DNA of 64,000 nt from contig OY986970.1 of the NCBI GenBank assembly GCA_963920575.1, positions 3,563,654 through 3,627,653 on the forward strand, read 5' to 3'. Source of the stretch: Narthecium ossifragum. Its lineage: Eukaryota; Streptophyta; Magnoliopsida; Dioscoreales; Nartheciaceae. Shown here in pieces: positions 32,601 to 44,600 of this stretch. The position numbers and the translations under genes were made by a program. Positions within the stretch are counted from its first letter, which is position 1, and every line of letters begins with the position of its first letter. The notes under the pieces were generated by a model, which was given only the letters and a program-made list of their open reading frames with translations, had not been told where the DNA came from and did not search any database.

Positions 32601-35600
32601 TGCTAGAACCATGGCCACTTGTGTTGAAGGGAGTCTTGGCTCTAGGTTAGGGACTTGGTTGTGCTAGAACCACTCCAATCCACATCTAACCTAGCATATA
32701 TCCTATCTTTTGTAGTGTTTTGGATTCGAGATGCTAGAACCACCTCGATTCATTACCATATTCCATACAACCCGATTCCTTGCGACGAGATGATTCTAAC
32801 CCGACTTCTCGTTGGCGATGATCGTAGCTAATCCCTCGATCGTCGACTTTCTAGCATACACCTTTTGCGACGGATAGTCCTTGACCGGTTATTCGTTAGC
32901 GACGACCTTTGTTAGCCACAAGGTAGTCGATATTGTATTGTCTCGATAGGATTGCACATCTTGATCCATTAGAAAGCTATGATTGAGTCTAATCCGGATT
33001 GGGATTCCCTAGGACCTCTTTCTATCCATTAAATCATTTACATGCTTTCTTAGATACATATCCTAAAATCCAAAACCATTTCTTTTATTATCCTTGTAGG
33101 AACACTTAGATTGAGCTTGGTAGTTTAATTGTTTCCTTACGCATTCCCTGTGGATTCGACTCGGACTCACCGCTAGCTGCCCCAAAAGGTAGTTAGTTAG
33201 GAGTTTGACTATAAATTTCTAATTTTGATCGGGCGCGTTAAGCCGCGACACTTTCCATGTCCCATCAAAATTTTGGCGCCGTTGCCGGGGAGTGCTATCG
33301 GAAATGATTGAAGTGCTTTGCTTAATCTAGTGTTTCTTGTAAATATCTTCAATTTTAAATTTTGTTTCATATCTTAAAAAAAAAAAAAAAGAAAAGAAAA
33401 GAAAGAGAGAGTTGTACTTATAATTGCTATATCTTTGTGTTGATAGGAGACGCCTCCGGCAAGACTTCGACGATCAAGATTGGCGACGGACGTCTCGTGC
33501 TTGGACCGGCCCATTGTTAAATATTTCTACCTTTTGGCTTGGTCTTTGTTTATGTGATTGTTTATACATGACCGATGAGTATATGCCACCGGGTGCATTG
33601 AGTGATTATTTTTTACCACCTAATTATGCATCCGCTTATGTTAACGATACATATGATTTCTCAAACCCGGCATATGATTTGCATTCATACACCTATGATG
33701 CGGATTTGAGTAATCATCCATACTCTTATTGGCAACCCCAAGGTTACTATCTACCTAATGTTCAACCACAAGATTCGAGCATACCGGACCAAAGTTTTGC
33801 ACCTAGCTCTACATCGCCCTATCTTTGTCAAACACAATACCCACCACCCCAACATTGGCACGAGCCCTCCATTTCCTTTGAACCACAAGCACAAATAGAT
33901 CCATCTTTGAATGAAAGGATCCTTAAAGCTTTAGAGGCATTTGAAGCACAAAACCAACTTATACATTCCCACTCACAATCATTAGCCAATATAGAAGTCC
34001 AAGTTGGACAACTAGCTTCCTTGATCAATTCATATTATGATGAGGTTGATGGTTGTGTGAGTGAGGTAATGCCTTCTAATTTTAATGATGATGCTTGTAA
34101 TACCTATCTTACCAATGTTAGTGATACATGCAACTATGAGGTTCCTAATGAGGGTTCGCTCGTTCATGATAATTTGAATGATGTTTTGCCGGTGCGTGAT
34201 GATATTATTGATGATGTTTTGCCGGTATATGTTGATTTTGTGAATGATTCGAAGCCTCCGATTTTTGTTAATCTTGACATTGATGAGAATGATGAATGCA
34301 TGCATGATTTGGTACCTCCCATGTGTCATAATAATGTTCTTAATGATATGATTTCCAATCATATTGAGATTTCATGGGATATTACGATGCCGGTTTATGA
34401 AGCCTTCCTCAAGGACACACCTAAGATTGAGGATGAATCATTTGATATTAATGTGCCGGTTTATGAAGCTTTTCATGAGGATATACTTGATTTTGATAAT
34501 GATTCATACGATATTGTGTCGCCGGTTTATGAAGGTTTTCATGAGCACACATTTGATTTTGAAGAGGATGATTCTTATGATATTGATTTTGGTATTCTCA
34601 TAAGCCTCATTCCGAATTTCTTCAAGCTCATGAAGTTGGAGTTTCCTATTGCTTGAAATATCATTAGCGTCCCAATTGAGAGCTTGAATTGCCCAAAACG
34701 CTTTATGTTGAATCTCTACCGGGAGATGGCAAGGTTTTCCGAAGACCAATCGGAATGGCGACATCCCGATTGGCGTCTTGTAGGCCGTTCGATAGACCCA
34801 CAAGGCATCATTGAGCTTAAAAGCCCAATCCTTCCGATCAATTCTTACAACTTTTTCTAAGATCCACTTGATCTCGCGATTGGACACCTCAACTTGGCCA
34901 CTAGTTTGAGGGTGGTAGGGTGTGGCTACCTTATGGGTAATTCCATATTTTTCACATAGAGATTTAAAATGCCGGTTGGTGAAGTGAGGGCCACCATCGC
35001 TTATGATGGTCCTCGGGAAACCGAAACGACTGAAAATATTGGCATGCAAGAATTTCAACACGACTTTATGATCATTTGTTTTCGTGGCAATTGCCTCCAC
35101 CCATTTGGAGACATAGTCCACCCCTACCAAAATGTATAAGTAGCCATTTGATTGAGGGAAGGGCCCCATAAAATCAATACCCCACATATCGAAAACTTCA
35201 CAAACAAGAATGGGAGTTTGGGGCATTTCATTTCGTCTAGAAATTGTACCAACTTGTTGACACCGGAGGCAAGCTTTGGCAAAATTGTGGGAATCACGGA
35301 ATATGGTAGGCCAATAGAAACCGCATTCAAAGATTTTAGCGGCGGTCTTCCTACCGGAGAAATGTCCACCACAAGGATGAGAGTGACAATGAGTGAGGAT
35401 GGACGTAACTTCTGATTCGGGAACACACCGTCTCAACAATTGATCCGGGCATCGTTTGAGCAAATATGGATCATGCCAAAAATAGTTCTTGATATGTGAG
35501 AAGAATTTATTTCGATCATTTTTGGACCAAAAGAGTGGAACTTGCCCGGTGGTGAGATAATTGACAATATGAGCGAACCACGGCTTGGGAAATTGATCGA

Positions 35601-38600
35601 TGGCCAAAAGATGCTCGTCCGGGAACAACTCATTGATCGGAATGGAGTCTAAGATGTGCTCGGACGATAGCCTAGAGAGATGATCCGCTACAACATTGGA
35701 GGAGCCCTTTTTATCCTTAAATTCAAGATTGAACTCTTGGAGGAGCAAAATCCATCGAAGCAAGCGTGGCTTGGCATCCTTCTTGGAGAACAAATACCGC
35801 AAAGCGGCATGATCGGTGAAGATAATGATTTTGGAACCAAGGAGGTAGGATCGAAATTTCTCCAAAGAAAAGACTACCGCTAGCAATTCTTTCTCGGTAG
35901 TCGTGTAATTGACTTGAGCGTCATTCAAGGTTTTGCTAGCATAGCATATGACATGAGGGAGTTTATCAATCCGTTGGCCCAAAACAACGCCCACGGCATA
36001 GTCCGAGGCGTCGCACATGATTTCGAACGGGAGTGAATAGTCGGGTGCATGCACAATGGGTGCGGAAGACAAGGCCTCACGAAGAGTGATATAGGCATGC
36101 ATGCAAGGATCATCAAAAATGAAAGGAACGTCTTTAGCAAGTAAGGCACAAAGAGGACGAGAGATTTTGCTAAAATCCTTGATGAAGCGACGATAAAAAC
36201 CCGCATGCCCAAGAAAAGATCGGATTTGTCGAACCGATGATGGAGGAGGAAGTTTAGAGATGAGCTCAAGTTTGGCCTTATCAACTTCTATCCCCCTACT
36301 TGAAACAACATGGCCTAACACAATCCCCTCATTCACCATAAAATGACTCTTCTCCCAACTCAAGACTAGGTTTGTTTCCTCACACCTAGCTAAGACTTTG
36401 GTAAGATTCTCAAGACAAGAGTCAAATGATTGGCCAAAGACTGAAAAGTCATCCATGAAGATCTCTAGAAAGTGTTCGATCATGTCTCCGAAGATGGCTA
36501 ACATGCAACGTTGAAACGTTGCAGGTGCATTACAAAGACCGAAGGGCATCTGCCGGTAGGCGAAAGTACCAAAAGGACAAGTAAATGTCGTTTTCTCTTG
36601 GTCCTTAGGATCAATTGCCACTTGGTTATAACCGGAGTAGCCATCAAGGAAGCAATAGAAACTTTCCCCGGCAAGTCTCTCCAAAATTTGGTCGATGAAA
36701 GGAAGTGGAAAATGGTCTTTTCGAGTGAATGAATTCAACTTCCGGTAATCAATACATACTCGCCATCTCGTAGTTTGGAGAGTAGCAATGCTTTCTCCTT
36801 TCTCATTCTTAATCACGGTAATGCCCGATTTCTTGGGCACTACTTGGGTTGGACTCACCCATTTGGAGTCAGAGATGGGGAAAATGACCCCCGCCTCAAG
36901 GAGTTTAAAAACCTCCTTCAACACAACCTCTCTCATGTTTGGGTTCAATCGACGTTGGAACTCAATGACACTTTTAGACTCATCTTCTAAATGTATGCGG
37001 TGCATGCATATAGATGGATCTATCCCCTTGAGGTCGGCAATGGACCACCCAATAGCCCTCTTGTGCTTGGTGAGCACCTTAATGAGTTTTCCTTCTTGTG
37101 CGAGAGTCAAGGATGAAGATATGATTACCGGGAGGGAGCAATTTGGCCCAAGATACTCATATTTCAAATTGGATGGCAAGGGTTTCAACTCTAAGGTTGG
37201 AGGCTTAATCAAAGATGGGGGTGCCGGTGTGGAGGAAATAGGTGGCAATGGCTCAAAAGAAGTTTTCCAAAAGGCCATGGCACAAGCATGTTCAAATTCA
37301 TCGAGTAAATCCGAAGTGGGTAAATCCGCATCTTGCAACGCATTAAAAACCATCGGAAAATCATCGAAAGTCAACACTTCATCACGTAAACCCGGAAAAT
37401 CCTCTTCGCAAACCGGCAACTCATTAAAATTTAAAACATCATCACCACTCGATAAAGAGTCATCACAAGCATCACCAAATGAGTCACAAGCATCATCCAT
37501 ATCCAAATTTGCAACCATCACATCATTTGCACATTCATCCACAATATCATCATCCACCAAAGATTCAACCATAAAACATTCATTCCCATGCATAGATTGT
37601 TTAGTAGCATAAAAAATATTTAATTTCAATTCCATATTTCCGAAGGTAACGGTCATGATGCCACTTCTACAATTGATGCATGCATTGGCCGTAGCCAAGA
37701 AAGGTCGGCCAAGTATGATGGGAATGGATTTCTTATGTCTAACACCCGGTTCCATGTCAAGTACAACGAAATCGACCGGGAAGACACATCTATCAACCTT
37801 GACTAAAATGTCTTCAAGAACACCCCGTGGTGTCTTGATAGATCTATCGGCCAATTGCAAGGTCATTGAGGTCGGCTTGAGCTCTCCTAAGCCAAACTTA
37901 CAAAATAAGGAGTATGGCATAAGATTTACACTAGCTCCTAAATAAAGAAGAGCCCCCTCAATCAATTGATCTCCTATGATGCAAGAAATGGTAGGAGTAC
38001 CGGGGTCTCTCAATTTCGGAGGTAGATCAAGTTGAAGAATAGAGCTAACTTGCTCCGTTAGGAAGAGCTTTTTGGAGACGTGAGATTTGGATTGCCGCAT
38101 ATGGGTGCACAAGTCTTTCAAAAATTTTGCATAAGAAGGCACTTGCTTGATGGCATCCAACAAGGGAAGGTTGATGTGGACCTTCTTAAAAAGTTCTAGC
38201 ATTTCCTCATACTTGCCACTCTTCCAAGGTTGGGATGTGGCTTGAGGATCAACTAGTGCTTGAGGGTATGGAGCCCTTGAAATGTATGTTTTGGTTGGTA
38301 ATGGGTCGAGTGAAATAGGCTCATTTTCCTTGGAAGATGGCAAAGAACTTGAGGGATCATGAGGGGCATGATGAGGTGATGCTTGAGAGTCATTTATTGA
38401 CGTTGATAAATGGGGTTCATGCTCTTGCTCTAATGTGGTGTCTTTGGACATCTCCACATTAGGGAAAATCTTTCCACTTCGGAGGGTAGTGACCGCTTGC
38501 ACTTCCTCGTGAGTGGAATCAATAAAATGTTGGCCTTTTGAGTTTGCTATGGGTTGACTAGGAAGTCTACCCTCCTCCCTTCTTGCCATAGTATTGGCCA

Positions 38601-41600
38601 ATTGGCCTATTTGCACTTCCAACTTTGCAATGGATTGAGAATGAGAATGCAAAAGTTGGGTACTTGACTCAAAAGAGTCCAACGCCTTGAGAAGCCTTTC
38701 CTCAATACAAGGATCACGTTTAGGAGCTTGAGAGGCTTGATGGGCTTGATAGGGAGCTTGGTATGAAGAAGGCCCAGGTGGCCTTTGATTCCAATTTTGA
38801 GGATGAGAGGATTGTGGATAACCCGCCACTTGAGAGGGATATGCATTAGGGGCTTGAGGTGGCCGGTAGGTGGATTGAGATTGTGGAGGTTGGTTAGAAT
38901 GATATGGCGCTTGATACCTAGGAGGATAGCTCGGGGCTTGATTGCCCGCAATCGGAGGCCTAGAATTGTATGCATTTGGAGGTTGTTGGCCGGGATTTCT
39001 CCATGAGAAATTTGGATGATCCCTAAGACCGGGATTGTATGTATTTGAGTATGGGTCATAGGTAGGCTTGGATTGATTGAAAACCGCATTTATATGCTTT
39101 TGCACGAGCTCCGGATAATCACATGCCAAATGGCATTTGGTAACTTGGTGACCGGGAGTCGAGCATAAGAAGCAAAGTTCTCCCAAAGATGGAGAATTCG
39201 GTGAGTAACTCGATAAAGAAGGAGGAGTAGGAATTTGATTCAAGGAATGAGCAAGGACTTGATCAAATTTTCTACTTAGAGTATCAATTTGTTGTGCAAC
39301 ACGAGTGGCTTCGAAAAACTCTAATACTCCTCTAGAATTGGATTGTCCCTTAGGATTTGAGGTATCCCTAATATTCCTTGAAGTGAAAGCATGATTTTGG
39401 GAATTAATGGCAAGCTTTCCAAATAAGATCCATGAGTCCTCGTATGGGTTGGACATGAATACCCCACTGCACGCGGTGTCTACGTCTTGTTGATGACGTA
39501 GTCTAAGGCCATTATAGAAATAATCAACAAGAGACCATTTAGGGATTTGATGGTGTGGGCATTTTCTAAGAAGCTCTTTGAATCTATCCCAAGCATCATG
39601 AAAAGGTTCGTCATCTTCTTGACGAAAGGTTGCTATTTGGGTTCTCATTTCATGAGTCCTAGCGATAGGAAAGAACTTTTCTAGAAAAGTACTTTGTAAT
39701 TGGTCCCATGTGGTGATCGTTTGAGGCTCAAGAGATCCTAACCAATGCTTGGCTTTGCCCTTCAAGGTAAATGAAAACAATTTCAATCTCATTGCATCCT
39801 CGGTAAAGTTTGGGATTTTGACCGTGGAACTCTTTTCAAGAAAATCCTCGAGGTGATAGTAAGGGTCCTCATTACTCAAGCCGTGAAAGTTTGGAAGGAA
39901 TTGAAGGAATTGAGTCTTAAACTCGTAATGTGCGGCTTGAACAATGGGTTGTTGTATGCCCGATGTAGGTGCAAAAGTAGTAGGGACATAATAATCCCTC
40001 ATACTCCTACGGTCCGGGATTGGATTGACATTAGGATTGGGGTCCGGGTTGGGAGCATCCATGATTTTAGGAAAAAGAAGGTCCTTATGCAAGGGTATGC
40101 TTGAAGATGTCCTAGAATCTAGGAATTCTTGCAAGGTGATATCTAAATCGGAATCCGAATCCTCATGCACACTCATTCACACATATAAGAACTTGGACCA
40201 TACAAGGTAAGAGATACATTACAGTGGGCTGGTCCAATAACTTTGTATCCTCGCCCGTAGATGAGTCGCTTCGCCGCTCGGAAGCTTCACCTACAACCAC
40301 AAAAAGATATACAATATAAGCAACGTTCTATTTTTGGTATTTTATAATAAAAGAAAATAAAGCAATCTAATTGAAAGGAAGGAATTTATCAAGTAAGAAA
40401 TTCAAATCAACAAATCCCCGGCAACGGCGCCAAAAATTTGACGCGCCCAAACCACTCGTCGTTAAAAGTGATTAGGGCGTCAAAGATTATAATTTATACC
40501 GAATCCTAACTAACTACTACGTAGCTAGCGGGAGTCCGGGTCGATCCGCAGGGAAATGAGAAATGACTAACGTACTTGATAGATAACTCCAAACAACTAG
40601 CTAAAATGATTTGGGTTTTGGATTAATGACTATTAAAGAAATTAACTAAGTGAAAAGAAAGATAACTAATATAGAGAGGTCTTGGGATCTCCATTTCATT
40701 GTAGGTCCTAATGTAGCCTCCTAAGGAATTAAGGTGTGTAATCCAACTGGGACGATCGAAATCAAGAAGTCGACAAGCGGGTGGTTAGCCTCACTTATCG
40801 CTCAACGGAAGTCGGTTTAGGATCATTCGCCGGAAATAATCACATTCACAAAGTCGACGAATGAGTGATTAGCTTCTATCATCGCTAACGAACCTTCGAT
40901 TAAGATCGATTCGTCGCAAGAAAAAGATATTGCATGGAGTCGGGCATTGGATCGAGATGGTTCTAGCACCTCGAATCCAATGCAAGAGAAAGATAGAATG
41001 GATCCTTTGATTAGAGAGATAGGGATGGTTCTAGCATCCCTAATCTCTAATCTAGGGCTAGTAATCCTCCCAATAGATTTGGATGTGTTTCTAGCACATC
41101 CAACTCATTGGGGCATAACAACAAACACCTATCATGCACAAGTTCTAACTCATACCAAAGAAAGGCATTCATCCATTCATCAAATGAAATCCATGTACAA
41201 AGATAGAGAAATAATGCTCAAATCCATACAATAGATCAATCCCTAAAGATTACACATCAAAACCCTAAGAAAACTACAAAAGAATCCTACAACTACATGG
41301 AAATCCCAAGATAAAGGAAGTTAGCTACTCATCTTGGTTTGATCCATGGATGGAGGGTGATGAAGCTCTCCTTCCATGGGTTTCCTCCAAGAAGTCCTCC
41401 TCTCAATTGGGTAAAGAAACCTAGAAGGGCTGGAGAAGACTAAGAGAAGATGCCTAAAATCCCCTCTAAGGGGTCTATTTATAGTAAACAAGCCTCCCCC
41501 ACTCGGATTAGATCTGGGCCATTGATTTTGCTCGGCTGGCATCAAAGGATCGATCCTCATAGGGTGAAGGATCGATCATTCACTTCGTGTGATCGCTGGT

Positions 41601-44600
41601 CCCATGAAGGATCGATCCTCCCATAGGAAAGGATCGATCTTTTCTTTTTGAATTCTGGCTTCGCCCCGATGAAGATCAATCCTCCAGTGTGTGGAGATCG
41701 ATCCTCTAGAATTTGCGTTCTGTCACTGGGAAAATGCGCAAACGTGATCGATCCTATCCAGGGTGAAGATCGATCCTTCAGGACTTGCGTTCTGTCACTG
41801 AGAAAATGCGCAAAAATGATCGATCCTCTCATGCCATAGGATCGATCCTTGTTGTCCTGATTGGCTCCTTCTTAAAGCACTTCAAAGGATCGATCCTTCT
41901 TCCATACATGATCGATCTTCTTCATAAAAACTGGCCCGAATGACGTCGTTTAAGCTCGGAACTTGATCCAATCATCGTTGGGGGCACTTGTACCTGTAAT
42001 AGGGTAAAATCCATCAGTAAGGCCTTGCTCGGAGACTAACAAGGCCAAGTTAAAAGGGTGATTTATGCACTTTTCACGTCTTATCAACTACCATTCTAAA
42101 AGGGGAAGTCACTACCAACCTAAAGTGAGAAGTAACTTCCACTCTAGATTGGGAAGTTACTACCAGTCTAAAGTGCCAAGTTACTACCAATATAAAGTGG
42201 GAAGTTACTACCAGTTTAAATTGTAAAGTTACTACCAGCCTATACCTTGAAGTTACTACCAGATGAAAGTGTTAAATTTGTAGAATCTAACACTTTTAGC
42301 TGGGAAGCAACTGCTGTTTATTTCTGGGGGAAGTAACTACGAACATGATGTATACAGTAGTTAAATACTTAACTCAGTTACATACCTGCACTGATATGTA
42401 CTGGTTTTTCATCATGGAAATTATCATCTCGACGTCTATCCATGTGAATGGATCATTCGCGTCCCTCCAAATAGGTGCACTTCATTCAAATACAGGTAAT
42501 AGTAAATGTCATGTCAGAGATGAATTGCTTGAATTTTGATAGTAGGAAATATGATGGATATGAAATAATTGGTAAGTAATTTACTGCAATCCTTCCTCTG
42601 CAAGCAATGTCTTCATTCTATTGAAGGCCTCATCACTTATGTACTTGCCGCATCTGTACTTTTGTTTGTTTTGGAGTTTTGTAAGTTCTTCAGGTGCAGC
42701 TGGCACTTCAATATCTTCATTCTCCGAATCCAATAACTGAAATTTTGGCATTGCAAGTTCCGATATCACCTTCTTTACTCTTTTTACTTCTTCAGGTGTA
42801 CTGTATTTGTAATCATCATTCATTGCTGGTTTTCTCTTCTTCTCCTTTATATCTCGCACCATTGAACTTTGATATTGAATGATCTCGAGGCCATGTGCAA
42901 TTTTTTCCATTTGGTTTTTCTGGGTAATCTCATGCACTTCAGCTTCCTCAAGGATCTCTTGATGCCTTTCCACTTGATGGTCTATTTGAGCCTTCAGTTC
43001 TGCAATCTCTCTCTGCATCACTTCTTTCTCCTCTGTTAGTTTCCTATTTTGCAGATTGGTCAATGATAACCTGTCACCGAGATCATTGCCCTTTATCTTC
43101 TGCCTTGTAGTGTCATTTTCCATTTGTTTAATCTTATTGTTTGCATCTTCGAGATTTTTTACTAAATCTGAGCTGTCAACAGAGAGTGGCACCTCTGATG
43201 CTGCCTCCATGCTGAGCTTCATTTCACGCTCCAGCTTTGCATTGGACACGAGCAATTCATTAATGTGAACTTTTAATTCCGCATTAACCTTTTGCATAGT
43301 TCTGTTTTGTTCTTGAATTGCATCGTTGTCCTTTTTTAAATCTTCACTGTACAAGAGGAGGCCATCCCTCTCAGCTGTGGTATCACGTAGGAGCACCAAC
43401 TCTTTATTCAGCTCTGCATTAGCTGCTTCCAGCTCAATGACATTCTGTTTTGCTGATGCCAAATCTCCATTTGAAGATAATAGTTCCCTCTGTAGGGAGG
43501 CAATTTTCGACTGCAACTCGTTGATCATATTTTCTGTTGGCTGATCTTCATTAACGGCAATCTTCAATGAAAATAAAAGAGCTTCCTTTATATGGAAATG
43601 AACTACCAAAAGTATGGACATTAACTACCAAATATGATGGAACGTAACTACCAGTTCTAATGAAAAGTAACTATTAATTTCGTACTACCATAGTAGGAAG
43701 TAACTACCAGTTATAATAGGAAGTAACCACCATAGTGACGTCGACGTCACTACTAGTTTAACTAGAAAGTTATGTCCACCATATATTAAGCTACCATTCT
43801 TTAACTATGTACCTTGGTGGAGTTGTTGTTTTTGTCTCCAACGTCCATGTCAGTTTCTTCCAACTCAACCTGCATTTTAAATACGATTGGATAACATTTT
43901 AAAGATGATTTTCAATTTGATTTTGAGCATAAAATTCCAAGGAAGGTATACCCATACATTTTGATTCTCTGATTGTGTATGACTATTGCTTTCTCCATTG
44001 CTATGGTCACATTGTTCTTCAGTACCTTCCTCTTCACTGTGATAACCTTCATCGATGGGATTGCTTTCTCCATTGCTATGAACACATTGTTCTTCAGTAC
44101 CTTCCTCTTCATCGGAGTTCACATCCAAAAATGAAGATGCATAGGTTTTCATCTCCTTGAGTGTAGGACATAATTTTGTTGTCTTCACCTTCTCATCATC
44201 CATTTCAGATAGGTCATAGGTTATCAGGTTCTTGTCGTTATTATGTATGGACCACTTTACACATCGTGGTATCATGTTTTCCTTTTGATCTTGTGTCACA
44301 ACAGTTGTATGTTCGCAAAACCAGTACTGCACAAAAAAAGCAAATATGATGTTTCAGATTATGTCTAATGTAGCTAATTTTGGGAATTGAGAAAAATTTG
44401 AAATCAAGCATTTCAAGTAGATAAACTTACTGGCAACAACACTGTACAGCCAGTAACCCTTGCAGGGTTTTTATGATGTTTGTCAAGTGAATCAATGAGA
44501 GTTTTTAAAATTTCACTTGACCAATCATAGGTCTTCATGTTGTCTAAATCATCCACATAGTTGATATAAGCCCGTGTCACTTTTCTTCCACTGCTACAGA

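Larger units (their letters stand above)
27782..42086 (-). mobile_element. Athila-type Ty3/gypsy LTR retrotransposon, full-length outline
   Basis: A 14,305-bp element in minus orientation, flanked by ACTAC at 27777-27781 and 42087-42091. Both LTRs are 1648 bp, begin TGATAAGACGTG and end GGGCGCGTCA in the element's sense, and look nearly identical over most of their length, suggesting a fairly recent insertion. Next to the sense 5' LTR is a primer-binding site matching the 3' end of plant tRNA-Asp (40415-40432). Next to the 3' LTR is a purine-rich tract (TTAGGGGGTG). The interior holds one gag-pol frame, an Athila-type extra ORF remnant and a second gypsy remnant. The 3' end of the pol frame is lost where that remnant is fused. 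Confidence 0.92.

Noticed and set aside
36788..37612. 274-codon plus-strand frame
   Set aside because: Antisense shadow of the Athila polyprotein.
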